Shown: positions 6,417 through 13,246, counted from the first letter of the stretch. The stretch is DNA of 14,504 bases from Acidobacteriota bacterium (GCA_021799405.1 JAJZAL010000132.1:1-14504), one strand, 5' to 3'. Notes: generated by a model not told the origin, from the letters alone. Numbers and translations: made by a program.

Positions 6417-7817
6417 TCATTCCCCCTTGTACGGGTTCTGCAAATATCTTCTTGCCGCGTCGGCGCGGGTCGTGCCGGGGCCGGTCGCGATTGCCTCCCG
6501 GTAATCTCGGAGCGCCAATTCCCGCTCGCCGTTCATATCGCGGCATTGGCCGGCTGCCAGCAGCGACCGGATCTTCAGTTCGGGGCCTACGCTCGGCGTC
6601 CACCCGGCGCGCTCATAGGCCTCGGCGGCCTCTTTATAGTGGCGCTGCCCGCGCAAAGCATCGCCCAGGCCAAAATCGGCCAGCTCCAGCTTTGCCGAGG
6701 CAAAGTATCCGGGCCGGGCGTTGAGAGCGATGACTTCGCGGTAGGCCGTCACCGCGGCCAACCCTTCGCCATCATCTTTCCGCAGGTTGGCCTCTTCCAG
6801 CCGAAAGAGGAAGTTGTGCGGGTACTCGTCTTCGAGCGTCCGCACCACCTGGATCGCCTGCTTATACTTCCCTTCCCGGCGCAGGAACAGGGCAATGGCC
6901 GTCCGTGCCTCCACGCTTGTCACCACGCCGCGATTTCCTGCATCCCTGAGCATCTCCAGTCCCCGGGGCTTCGAGCCGGTGATACCGGCGAAACCAATCA
7001 GGAACTTGAAAGGCCAGGGCAGCGCGCCCACAACGTATTCATACACTCCCGTAATCAGCTTTGCGTCCACATAGTTCGGGTCCAGTTGCAGCGCGCGCGA
7101 TGCGTCCGCCCTGGCTTTGCTGGCAAGCCCGAAGCCAGAGCGAAAACTCCGCTCCACCATGGCCACATACGTACATTCAAGGCTGCGGGCCCACGCCCGG
7201 GAAAAGAGTGCATTGACATCGTTCGGATTCTGGCTCAGCCGCCAGGTAGCTTCGCGAACGGCCGAGTTCGCCAACTCCATAATGCGCGCGCGCGTCTGGG
7301 GATTTTCCACGGTAGCGTGTCTGCCACTCAGAAAACCGTCGTTCGCGTAGAAGGTCGTGTCCAGTAGATCCTGGCGGAACAGCTCCTGAAAGATCACCGC
7401 ATTCAGCAGATAGTCCGTCGCCTGCGGATCGGTCGGGTGTTCCTCGTGATAGCGCTCAAAACTCGCCACCGCTCCCGCATAGTCCAGGTTGTAGAAAAGC
7501 TGATACGCCTCGCGCACCTGCGGGTCGTAGTTCATAGGATTGGTGCTGATATGGCTGACGGGGGCCTGGCTAACGGTCTGGTGAGAGGCGTGGCTGGCAG
7601 CATGTGGAGGCGCCTGAGACGCCCACGCCGAACCTGCCCCAAAAAGCAGCGCGATGCCGAACCAGAGCGCGGCAAAATCCCTTGCAGATTTGTTTCCTAA
7701 AAAGAGCCCTTCTTCCCCGGCATTTCCAGCCGCTGCACGTCGAACTTTCCCCTGCAAAATTCCCCCTTCAGCAACCGCCAAACCCGGTCCGCGCAGCGGT
7801 ATCAGCCCCATCCTCAA
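6417..7817 (-). CDS. exported TPR protein resembling the IML2/TTC39 family
   Basis: About 466 residues. A hydrophobic signal-like segment (FAALWFGIALLFGAGSAWA, 48-66) suggests export, but it is preceded by an unusually long 45-residue basic stretch. The start is uncertain: TTG at 7817 has AGGAG eight bases upstream, and ATG at 7811 is two codons in. The mature part is all-helical with TPR-like repeats: AYQLFYNLDYAGAVASFERY at 104-123, the ADASRALQLDPNYVDAK region at 237-253, GKYKQAIQVVRTLEDEYP at 316-333, and GDALRGQRHYKEAAEAYERA at 385-404. The segment 256-296 (LITGVYEYVVGALPWPFK, then GFAGITGSKPRGLEML) resembles the SLLP/GF-G-R-GL region of eukaryotic IML2/TTC39 proteins. The gene heads a minus-strand run and lies 100 bases before the PspC gene. 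It probably acts as a periplasmic scaffold or assembly protein. No enzymatic motif is visible. Confidence 0.75.
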   Translation of the reverse strand: MRMGLIPLRGPGLAVAEGGILQGKVRRAAAGNAGEEGLFLGNKSARDFAALWFGIALLFGAGSAWASQAPPHAASHASHQTVSQAPVSHISTNPMNYDPQVREAYQLFYNLDYAGAVASFERYHEEHPTDPQATDYLLNAVIFQELFRQDLLDTTFYANDGFLSGRHATVENPQTRARIMELANSAVREATWRLSQNPNDVNALFSRAWARSLECTYVAMVERSFRSGFGLASKARADASRALQLDPNYVDAKLITGVYEYVVGALPWPFKFLIGFAGITGSKPRGLEMLRDAGNRGVVTSVEARTAIALFLRREGKYKQAIQVVRTLEDEYPHNFLFRLEEANLRKDDGEGLAAVTAYREVIALNARPGYFASAKLELADFGLGDALRGQRHYKEAAEAYERAGWTPSVGPELKIRSLLAAGQCRDMNGERELALRDYREAIATGPGTTRADAARRYLQNPYKGE

Positions 7818-7922
7818 TCCAAAATCTCCTTGCCCCTATTCAACTTAGACGAAATCCAGCCACCAGCCGCTCCCTGCGCGCGCAGGATCACGCCAACCGG
7901 AGCTTAAACGGCACAAATGCTT

Positions 7923-7928
7923 TAGGAT
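7923..7928 (+). promoter_or_regulatory. -10-like hexamer six bases before pyrF ATG
   Basis: TAGGAT lies exactly six bases before the pyrF ATG, the same spacing as TACAAT before the kinase gene at 1996. No Shine-Dalgarno sequence is present, so a leaderless transcript is possible. No clear -35 was seen. The 117-base gap 7818-7934 must also hold the promoter of the divergent TPR gene, for which I found no convincing match. Confidence 0.35.
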
Positions 7929-7934
7929 TCCATT

Positions 7935-8711
7935 ATGCCTATCCCGGAACGGCTAAATCCAACCTTTGACCCGGCGCGTCCCACGGCCACCGACGCGCTG
8001 GAGGACGCGCGCCGCCGCCTGATTGTGGCTCTCGACGTGCCCGACGCCGCCGCGGCCAACACCCTGGTGGGCCAGTTGGAACGCTCCTGCACATGGTTCA
8101 AGGTGGGGCTGGAGCTGTTCGTCGCCGCCGGTCCCGCCTTTCTTGAGCCGCTTGCCGCACGGGGCCACTCCATCTTTCTCGACTTGAAGTTCAACGACAT
8201 TCCCAACACAGTCGCCGGGGCGGTCCGCTCCGCCGCCGCTCTGGGAGTGCGCATGATCACCGTACATGCTGCCGGCGGCCCGGCCATGCTCGCCGCCGCC
8301 CGCGCCGCCCTCGATGGCCTGGCCTATCCGCCGGAACTGCTGGCCGTCACGGTGCTCACCAGCATGGATCAGGACCAGGTGCATGCCGTCGGCCTCGATC
8401 GCTCCCCGGCCAAACAGGTCGAACTGCTGGCCGGTATGGCCCTGACTGCGGGGATTCGCGGCTTTGTCTGCTCGCCTCAGGAGGTCGCCCGGCTGCGCGC
8501 CCTTGCCGGTCGCGAGGCCGTGCTGGTCATTCCTGGCATTCGCCCTGCCGGAGCCGCCAAAGGCGACCAGAAGCGCGTCGCCACGCCCGCCGATGCGCTG
8601 CGCTCCGGAGCCAGCTACCTGGTCGTCGGCCGGCCGATTACGCAGGCCCCCGATCCCGCTGAAGCCGCCGAGGCCATCATCAAAGAGATGGCTGAAGCGC
8701 TCCAGGCATAG
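7935..8711 (+). CDS. pyrF: orotidine 5'-phosphate decarboxylase
   Basis: Catalyses the last step of de novo UMP synthesis, OMP to UMP plus CO2, in the cytoplasm. The 258-residue protein shows all the family landmarks. ALDVP at 32-36 gives Asp34 and WFKVGLE gives Lys56. The catalytic DxKxxD motif is DLKFNDIPNT with Asp83, Lys85 and Asp88. PGIRP at 200-204 and VGRPIT at 231-236 hold the phosphate-binding residues. Of the two family types this looks like the ordinary bacterial short form. The first 27 residues before RRLIVALD are a little longer than usual, but no closer start codon exists in the frame, so the ATG at 7935 stands. It is a single-gene unit: divergent from the TPR gene upstream and closed by a strong terminator. 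No other pyr genes are nearby. Confidence 0.96.
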   Translation: MPIPERLNPTFDPARPTATDALEDARRRLIVALDVPDAAAANTLVGQLERSCTWFKVGLELFVAAGPAFLEPLAARGHSIFLDLKFNDIPNTVAGAVRSAAALGVRMITVHAAGGPAMLAAARAALDGLAYPPELLAVTVLTSMDQDQVHAVGLDRSPAKQVELLAGMALTAGIRGFVCSPQEVARLRALAGREAVLVIPGIRPAGAAKGDQKRVATPADALRSGASYLVVGRPITQAPDPAEAAEAIIKEMAEALQA

Positions 8712-8738
8712 CCTCCATCACCTCCATAGACTGCAAAA

Positions 8739-8761
8739 GCCCGGCGATTGCCGGGCTTTTT
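8739..8761. terminator. bidirectional intrinsic terminator
   Basis: GCCCGGC (8739-8745) pairs perfectly with GCCGGGC (8750-8756) around a GATT loop. It is preceded by AAAA and followed by TTTTT, so it works as a classical rho-independent terminator for pyrF on the plus strand and for the convergent zinc-ribbon gene on the minus strand. A second small hairpin, CCGGA/TCCGG around GTTTT, follows at about 8769-8783. Confidence 0.93.
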
Positions 8762-8786
8762 CGGGCTACCGGAGTTTTTCCGGCGC

Positions 8787-8966
8787 TTACAGTTTCTCGT
8801 AAAAGTCGCATGCGGAGCACGAGATGTAGATTCCGCCAGGAATTCCGCGCTCGCGGTCCTTCACGCGCTTGACGATGCGCGTCGGCTTTTTGCACTTCGG
8901 ACAGTCTGTCGACTTCGTCGTGTCCATGATCTTCTTGCGGTCGGCTGTTTTTGCAATCTTGGCCAT
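8787..8966 (-). CDS. small zinc-ribbon protein, 59 aa
   Basis: A 59-residue basic protein starting MAKIAKTADRKKIMDTTKS. It has two CxxC pairs: Cys22/Cys25 in DCPKCKK and Cys50/Cys53 in ISCSACDFYEKL. The pairs are 24 residues apart, the pattern of a small zinc ribbon that could bind nucleic acid or a protein partner. Lys and Arg dominate the first 40 residues. The frame is convergent with pyrF and shares its bidirectional terminator, which supports it as a real transcription unit. The ribosome binding site is odd: the best match, AAGGAG, is 14 bases before the ATG. It lies only two bases before another ATG in a different frame, which leads to a motif-less overlapping frame. No in-frame alternative start is available. 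Function unknown; ribosomal or transcription-associated ribbons are the closest comparison. Confidence 0.8.
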   Translation of the reverse strand: MAKIAKTADRKKIMDTTKSTDCPKCKKPTRIVKRVKDRERGIPGGIYISCSACDFYEKL

Positions 8967-9127
8967 CGGTCGGCTGCATTCTCCTTCTGGGGTTGTCTCT
9001 GCTCACACGCGCAGGCAATCACGCGCGGCTTCAACGTCGCGGCCCTGTCTGGCTTCACAACATAAAAACATGCAGAAACCAGCACGGCCTCGCTCCGTCC
9101 AGTTTACATGAGAGCCGGCGCGGGGCT

Positions 9128-10492
9128 TCACCGCTGCTGATTGGAATCCGCCGCCGGAGCAGGCTGGGAGGATTCCGGAGCTGCAGCAGCCGCGGGCGCG
9201 GGTTGCGCCGGAGCCGGCGGAGCGCTATTTGCGGGCACGGCCGTTCCGCCAGACTTTGGCGGCGCTTGCGGCACACCGTCCGGATTGGCTCCCAATTGTG
9301 GCTGCTGCTGATCCTCTTTGGGGAATTGCACCGGCTTCATGACGCCCACCCGGCTCGATTTGGAGCCGTCGGTGGGCAGCTTCTCGCCGGGATTCCTCAG
9401 GGTTGGCGGCGGCGCCGGAGCCTCTTTATTCGGATCGCGCTGCACATCGCCTTCGCGGATAATGTGAGTATTCGACTCGACGGCCAGCACCGGTGAACTG
9501 CTGCCGTTGGTCATCAGCATCGGGGTCACCACGTCTTGTGTGAAGACCTCTAAAGGTTTACCAACCCTTGCGATCTCCACTTTGATCACGCGGTTGCCGT
9601 TGATGGTGACAAAATCAGTTGGGTCAGGCGGTTTGCCGAAAATCCACACCTCGAGCGGCGCCAGCCCTACCGTCTCGCGTGTCTTCTTCCACGGCTGTCC
9701 TTTGGCGAACATGACCATGTCCGTGGTCATTCCCACCAGTACCTGGTGGTCTAGAATGGCATTCTTGAGCGGAAGGGGTAGCGTATCGGTAAACGCCTGG
9801 ATCGGCGACTTTACTTTGAATTCGATCAGCGGAGAGAGCAGATCCTCCACCTGGGCGCCGGTCATCCGCGGAACACGTTCCTTAAACGTCAGCGTGATGC
9901 GCGCCCCACGCGGAATCCCTTCGTCCGGCACTACGGAATTAGTCATCGTCGGATCCATCCCGATGCTGATGTGGCGCAGAAAACGATGCTTGAAGTCCGG
10001 CCCGCCATTCAGATCGATCACCATCTTCGACTGGCTGAACTTGACGTCGGTAATCACCACACTGTCGCCGGGCTTGGCGCAGACCCCTTCGCTTATGGCC
10101 ATGTTCAAATACGCCTCGCCCGCGGGATGCAGTGTGCCATTGGCAGCCAGCGTCAGGCCCTTGTGTCCGCTGGGGAGCGGGCGCATGGCAAACCCATGCT
10201 CGGCTTCGAGGAAGCGAATGAGTTCCATCTTGGTTTTGCCATCGAGCGGCTCTTTGGACAGTGTGATCTTCGTCGGCGTAATCTGCGCAAAGCGCCGGTC
10301 CACCGGCGCATTGGCAGGAACGGCCGCTTTGCCGTTCGTATCAATTGTGATCACCTGGGCTGCGCCGCCTGTGGTTAGAAGCAGCGCCGTCACACATAAA
10401 ATCGCAGCCCGCCGGAGGATGGCTCTACGGCTGGCGCGTGCGGCCGATTGGAGGGTGGCCCGCATCCCGTCGGAAAGGAATGACCGGCTCAT
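9128..10492 (-). CDS. exported protein of unknown function with Pro/Ala-rich tail
   Basis: A 454-residue protein that I do not recognise. A long basic N-terminus ends in a hydrophobic core (RRAAILCVTALLLTTGGAAQ, 27-46), so it is exported or anchored. Residues 66-330 look like a folded, mostly beta region. Within it, 248-306 (DHQVLVGMTTDMVMFAKGQP through VWIFGKPP to NGNRVIKVEI) has the rhythm of a BamE/SmpA-like small domain: helix, short loop, then beta hairpins. That is an inference from pattern only. From about 355 to the end it is low-complexity Pro, Ala, Gln and Ser, as in proteins that cross or touch the cell wall. GGGAGG five bases before ATG fixes the start. It follows the CPBP gene by 122 bases on the same strand, with its own possible promoter. 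A part in outer-membrane assembly is possible but unproven. Confidence 0.8.
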   Translation of the reverse strand: MSRSFLSDGMRATLQSAARASRRAILRRAAILCVTALLLTTGGAAQVITIDTNGKAAVPANAPVDRRFAQITPTKITLSKEPLDGKTKMELIRFLEAEHGFAMRPLPSGHKGLTLAANGTLHPAGEAYLNMAISEGVCAKPGDSVVITDVKFSQSKMVIDLNGGPDFKHRFLRHISIGMDPTMTNSVVPDEGIPRGARITLTFKERVPRMTGAQVEDLLSPLIEFKVKSPIQAFTDTLPLPLKNAILDHQVLVGMTTDMVMFAKGQPWKKTRETVGLAPLEVWIFGKPPDPTDFVTINGNRVIKVEIARVGKPLEVFTQDVVTPMLMTNGSSSPVLAVESNTHIIREGDVQRDPNKEAPAPPPTLRNPGEKLPTDGSKSSRVGVMKPVQFPKEDQQQPQLGANPDGVPQAPPKSGGTAVPANSAPPAPAQPAPAAAAAPESSQPAPAADSNQQR

Positions 10493-10531
10493 CGGAGCCT
10501 CCCATGCGTGGCATCAGCATCGCGCAAGAGA

Positions 10532-10561
10532 AAGATAGCCCCATTCGGACCTAAATAGCAA
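10532..10561 (-). promoter_or_regulatory. candidate promoter of the exported protein gene
   Basis: On the minus strand, TTGCTA (10561-10556) and TATCTT (10537-10532) are 18 bases apart, about 40 bases before the start codon. Each matches the sigma-70 consensus at four of six positions. Confidence 0.33.
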
Positions 10562-10614
10562 ATCCGCGTAGCGTGCTTTCGGCAGCGCGTTTTCATGTGA
10601 TTCAACCGGAATGC

Positions 10615-11664
10615 TCAAGCGGAATCTGACTGCGCAGCAGCGCTTCCTCCCGGTGGAATTTCTTCCGGCAGCTTTGACTGCGTTGGCACGGCCCCCGGCA
10701 CAATCTGGACGAGCAAGGGCTCGGCCGGCGCTTTTTCCGCCATCGCCGCCTCGTGCTGCCTGCGTGCCGCCTCGTCCAAGTCCACCGCAATACCGCCCGG
10801 CACAATCACTGGCGCGTTGTACTGAAAATCCAGCTCTCGCGTCACGCGGTAAACCACCGGCATTGCCGCCAGCAGCACCACCAGCGCGATCCAGGTGCCG
10901 TCCAGTCCAAACCCGCCGCCCGTAACCCAATACGGTCCCATGGGATTGCCCTGCACCACCGGAGAATGAGTGCTGACCCCGTTCACCGCCAGCCCGAACA
11001 GCAAGGCCCGGCTGGCCTTCCAGCCAAAGTTGAGCCCCCAGCTGACCCACAGAGCCCGTGTGCGCAGATAGGCCATGGTAAGCACCACACCCAGGATCAG
11101 CGAGACCACGAAACTGATGAAGCTCGCCCCGGGCAGGAATGACTGGATCAGCGCATAAACTCCTGCAAACCCAATGGTCGCCGCCACTGGCCCAACCGCA
11201 TGCATCAAACGCTGGAAGCCGTAGCCCCGAAAAGCGATCTCCTCAGCCAGCGTGGCCAGGGCAAAGTACGCCGCGTCTGCCAGCAGCCAGTTCCAGGCTG
11301 AAAGATGGGTAAACAGCAGAATCGCGATGCCGCCGTTCCACGTCATCGGCAGCACGCACACCACCGCTACCGCCCAGCCCACGGCCACGCCCACGCCTGC
11401 CTCGTGGAACCAGCCCGTGCGCAAAGGCAGTCCCTGTTCCTTCATCGGATTGATCTGGTGATTCTGCCAGAAGCCCAGCGACGAGTAGCCCACCAGCAGC
11501 AGAAAGACCAGCATCGCCTGTGACGCCAGCGGAAACCAGGCATCGCTGACCAACCCCTGGGCTCCGTGAGTGGCCAATATCCGCGCCAGAATAAAGTAGA
11601 GGATCGCGATCAGAAATTGCGTGTACGCGCGAACCCGACTCTCGCCACCCGCAGGTGTGTTCAT
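10615..11664 (-). CDS. CPBP-family (Abi/CAAX-protease-like) membrane protein, motif-degenerate
   Basis: About 349 residues with roughly eight membrane segments between 15 and 280 and a hydrophilic, Ala/Pro-rich tail. The family's first motif is intact: EEIAFRGYGFQRL gives EExxxR with Glu141, Glu142 and Arg146. The other catalytic positions look changed. The FxxxH motif reads YALIQ (Tyr170, Gln174), and the HxxxN motif in LNFGWK has Asn212 and Lys216. The neighbouring framework YLRTRALW (199-206) and the TGG.FG..G segment are well kept, so the alignment is fairly secure. Active family members are intramembrane metal-dependent or glutamate proteases; this one may be non-catalytic. The start at 11664 is chosen because a G-run at 11671-11676 lies six bases upstream. 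ATG at 11670 and GTG at 11709 are alternatives. It is followed by the exported protein gene after 122 bases. Confidence 0.82.
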   Translation of the reverse strand: MNTPAGGESRVRAYTQFLIAILYFILARILATHGAQGLVSDAWFPLASQAMLVFLLLVGYSSLGFWQNHQINPMKEQGLPLRTGWFHEAGVGVAVGWAVAVVCVLPMTWNGGIAILLFTHLSAWNWLLADAAYFALATLAEEIAFRGYGFQRLMHAVGPVAATIGFAGVYALIQSFLPGASFISFVVSLILGVVLTMAYLRTRALWVSWGLNFGWKASRALLFGLAVNGVSTHSPVVQGNPMGPYWVTGGGFGLDGTWIALVVLLAAMPVVYRVTRELDFQYNAPVIVPGGIAVDLDEAARRQHEAAMAEKAPAEPLLVQIVPGAVPTQSKLPEEIPPGGSAAAQSDSA

Positions 11665-11774
11665 GCGCATCCCCCCATCGTAGCCGCGCCCGCAATCTCC
11701 AGTGCGCACAATCTCATCTCAGGCTTCAATCTCCCCTCGCACAATTTTGCAGGAACCCGCACAACAACCTATTC

Positions 11775-11900
11775 ATGGGCACGATCGACTCCCCGGAATT
11801 GCCGCAGGAGGTCTTCCTTCTTACGGCGATTCGCATCCAGGCGCAGGCTGCACCGCAGATGCGCGAAAATTTGCCGGCCATTTGCTTCGGGCCATGCTGA
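11775..11900 (+). CDS. doubtful small ORF, 41 aa
   Basis: An ATG-started frame of 41 residues (MGTIDSPELPQEVFLLTAIR, then a Gln/Ala-rich part ending in FGPC). It has no Shine-Dalgarno sequence, no signal and no motif I know. Its composition is protein-like, and it lies alone in a gap between minus-strand genes. Its stop codon falls inside the loop of the inverted repeat at 11889-11922. It is as likely to be non-coding as coding. Confidence 0.2.
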   Translation: MGTIDSPELPQEVFLLTAIRIQAQAAPQMRENLPAICFGPC

Positions 11901-11922
11901 TCCCGCCCCGGAAGCATGGCCC
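11889..11922. terminator. 10-bp perfect inverted repeat downstream of accA
   Basis: GGGCCATGCT (11889-11898) pairs perfectly with AGCATGGCCC (11913-11922) around a 14-base loop. It lies about 130 bases past the accA stop. On the minus strand no T-run follows, so it may be a factor-assisted terminator, an mRNA 3' hairpin or a protein-binding palindrome. Confidence 0.5.
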
Positions 11923-12049
11923 CACCCCTGTCTCGCCTATGCGTCCAAGCAGGCAACATGACTGTGCTGTCCGCTGCGCCGGACCCCGCCAACGCATTGT
12001 TGACCTCGCCAGCAAGTAATTCAGAGATTCCCAGGAACCATGAAATCTT

Positions 12050-12901
12050 TCAGACTTGATCTTCCGTGTAGAATCGCGCAATATTACGGAACTTCTGCTG
12101 GCGGGCCGCCACCAGCTCATCCACAGGAATACCCTTAAGCTCAGCCAGATGCTTTTTCAGAACGGTGCCCAATAGCCCAGTCCCGGCCTCGCGATCTTCG
12201 TGGATGCCTCCCATCGGCTCAGGCACAATCTCATCCACACAGCCCAGCGCCGCCACCTCAGAGGCGGAGATGCGCATGGCCTCGGCCGCCAACTGCTTAT
12301 GCGCCGCGTCGCGCCACATGATGGCCGCGCACGATTCCGGAGTAATCACAAAGTAAAGCGCATTCTCGAGGATCAGCACCCGGTCAGAGACGGCCAGCGC
12401 CAGCGCTCCACCCGAACCGCCTTCGCCGGTGATTACCGAGATGGTGGGCACGCGCAGGCGGGCCATCTCGCGCAGGTTGCGCGCAATTGCTTCGGCCTGG
12501 CCCCGCTCCTCGGCACCCAGGCCGGGATATGCGCCCGGCAGATCGATAAAGCTGACGACCGGCCGCCCAAATTTTTCGGCCAGCTTCATGCACCGCAACG
12601 CCTTGCGATAACCCTCGGGATGCGGCATGCCGAAGTTGCGGCGAACGCGCTCCTTGGTTGTCCCGCCCTTGCGGTTGCCGATCACGAGCACCTCGTCGCC
12701 GTCCAGGCGTGCCATGCCGCATGCCACCGCCTCGTCGTCGCCATAGGCGCGATCCCCGTGAATCTCGCTGAAATCCGTGAAAATCCGCTCCGTAAAGTCC
12801 ATGGGGTAGGGTCGTTGCGGATGCCGCGCCCGCTCGACTTTGCTCCATGCCGGCGAAACCGCCTGCGCCTGAACGGAAGTTCCTGTCTCGTGTTCGCTCA
12901 T
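12050..12901 (-). CDS. accA: acetyl-CoA carboxylase carboxyltransferase subunit alpha, short form
   Basis: The alpha subunit of the carboxyltransferase that moves CO2 from biotin to acetyl-CoA, giving malonyl-CoA for fatty acid synthesis. It works in the cytoplasm with AccD, which is not in this window. The core is unmistakable: ERARHPQRPYPMDF (23-36), IHGDRAYGDD (47-56), RRNFGMPHPEGYRKAL (87-102), FIDLPGAYPGLGAEERGQ (118-135) and GEGGSGGALAL (159-169), whose glycines form the oxyanion hole. At 283 residues it is about 35 shorter than the roughly 320 usual. The N-terminal helical segment before AWSKVERARHP is replaced by about 17 unrelated residues. The ATG at 12901 has AGGTGG close upstream. 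A GTG at 12907 is the alternative. A plausible promoter lies at 12948-12976, so the short N-terminus is probably real and not an assembly artefact. Confidence 0.95.
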   Translation of the reverse strand: MSEHETGTSVQAQAVSPAWSKVERARHPQRPYPMDFTERIFTDFSEIHGDRAYGDDEAVACGMARLDGDEVLVIGNRKGGTTKERVRRNFGMPHPEGYRKALRCMKLAEKFGRPVVSFIDLPGAYPGLGAEERGQAEAIARNLREMARLRVPTISVITGEGGSGGALALAVSDRVLILENALYFVITPESCAAIMWRDAAHKQLAAEAMRISASEVAALGCVDEIVPEPMGGIHEDREAGTGLLGTVLKKHLAELKGIPVDELVAARQQKFRNIARFYTEDQV

Positions 12902-12937
12902 CGCCACCTGAAGCCACGCCGGGCAGCTCCCCGCCGG

Positions 12938-13105
12938 CTATGATGTGATTCTACGAGCCGCAACCCATTGCGACAAATCATACATCCATTCTTGCCTTCG
13001 TGGATCGAACCAGACCTTGCGGGCCCAGAGCACTTTGATGATCATTTCGGTGATCCTTGCGCCTTGGACGGCGTGAAAATCCACCCCGGCAGTGTTCCCG
13101 CCCAT
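12938..13105 (-). CDS. doubtful small ORF upstream of accA, 55 aa
   Basis: Frame of 55 residues (MGGNTAGVDFHAVQGARI, then a Trp/Lys/Arg-rich part ending in WVAARRITS). GAGG lies nine bases before the ATG at 13105. The first 35 codons end mostly in G or C, as in the real genes here; the last 20 do not. It ends 36 bases before accA on the same strand and overlaps the candidate accA promoter. No motif is recognised. It could be a leader ORF, an unknown small protein or chance. Confidence 0.27.
   Translation of the reverse strand: MGGNTAGVDFHAVQGARITEMIIKVLWARKVWFDPRRQEWMYDLSQWVAARRITS
12948..12976 (-). promoter_or_regulatory. candidate sigma-70-type promoter of accA
   Basis: On the minus strand, TTGTCG (12976-12971) and TAGAAT (12953-12948) are exactly 17 bases apart. 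The -35 matches at four of six positions and the -10 at five of six. The predicted transcript start is about 40 bases before the accA ATG. This is the best hexamer pair I found in the window. Confidence 0.5.
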
Positions 13106-13217
13106 AATTCGCATCCTCATATGGAGAAAGAAAACATCCCGAAGGTCTGCGAGGCGCCAGACGCAACATCAACAGGCGCGAACACTCTGCGCAGGGCAAA
13201 TATGAGGCCGAAGATGA

Positions 13218-13246
13218 CGGCAGGATTCCGCAAAAGAATCCTGCCG
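13218..13246. terminator. 11-bp perfect inverted repeat after the coiled-coil protein gene
   Basis: CGGCAGGATTC (13218-13228) pairs perfectly with GAATCCTGCCG (13236-13246) around a seven-base loop. It lies about 50 bases past the stop of the minus-strand gene at 13294. It fits a terminator stem, but no T-run follows on that strand. The surrounding 12902-13293 stretch is otherwise without a confident gene. Confidence 0.6.

Larger units (their letters stand above)
11665..12049. other. long spacer between the CPBP gene and accA
   Basis: This stretch of 385 bases lies between two minus-strand genes. It contains one strong inverted repeat (11889-11922) and one doubtful 41-residue plus-strand frame (11775-11900). 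It should also carry the promoter of the CPBP gene, but no good hexamer pair was seen. Confidence 0.5.

Noticed and set aside
6399..7367. 322-residue plus-strand open frame
   Set aside because: It is antisense to the TPR gene and shows no domain or ribosome binding site.
4507..7817. The TPR, PspC, hydrolase and cupin run as a defence or secretion system
   Set aside because: Apart from the one ATGA overlap the spacing is loose, and no effector, nuclease, NTPase or secretion component is present.
8680..9018. 112-residue minus-strand frame with AAGGAG near an internal ATG
   Set aside because: It overlaps the zinc-ribbon frame, has no motif, and runs through the pyrF terminator into pyrF, so it is unlikely to be a gene despite the ribosome-binding-like sequence.
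9507..10538. 343-residue plus-strand open frame
   Set aside because: It is antisense to the exported protein gene, which has a signal segment and a GGGAGG site; the plus frame is Ser/Arg-rich with no motif.
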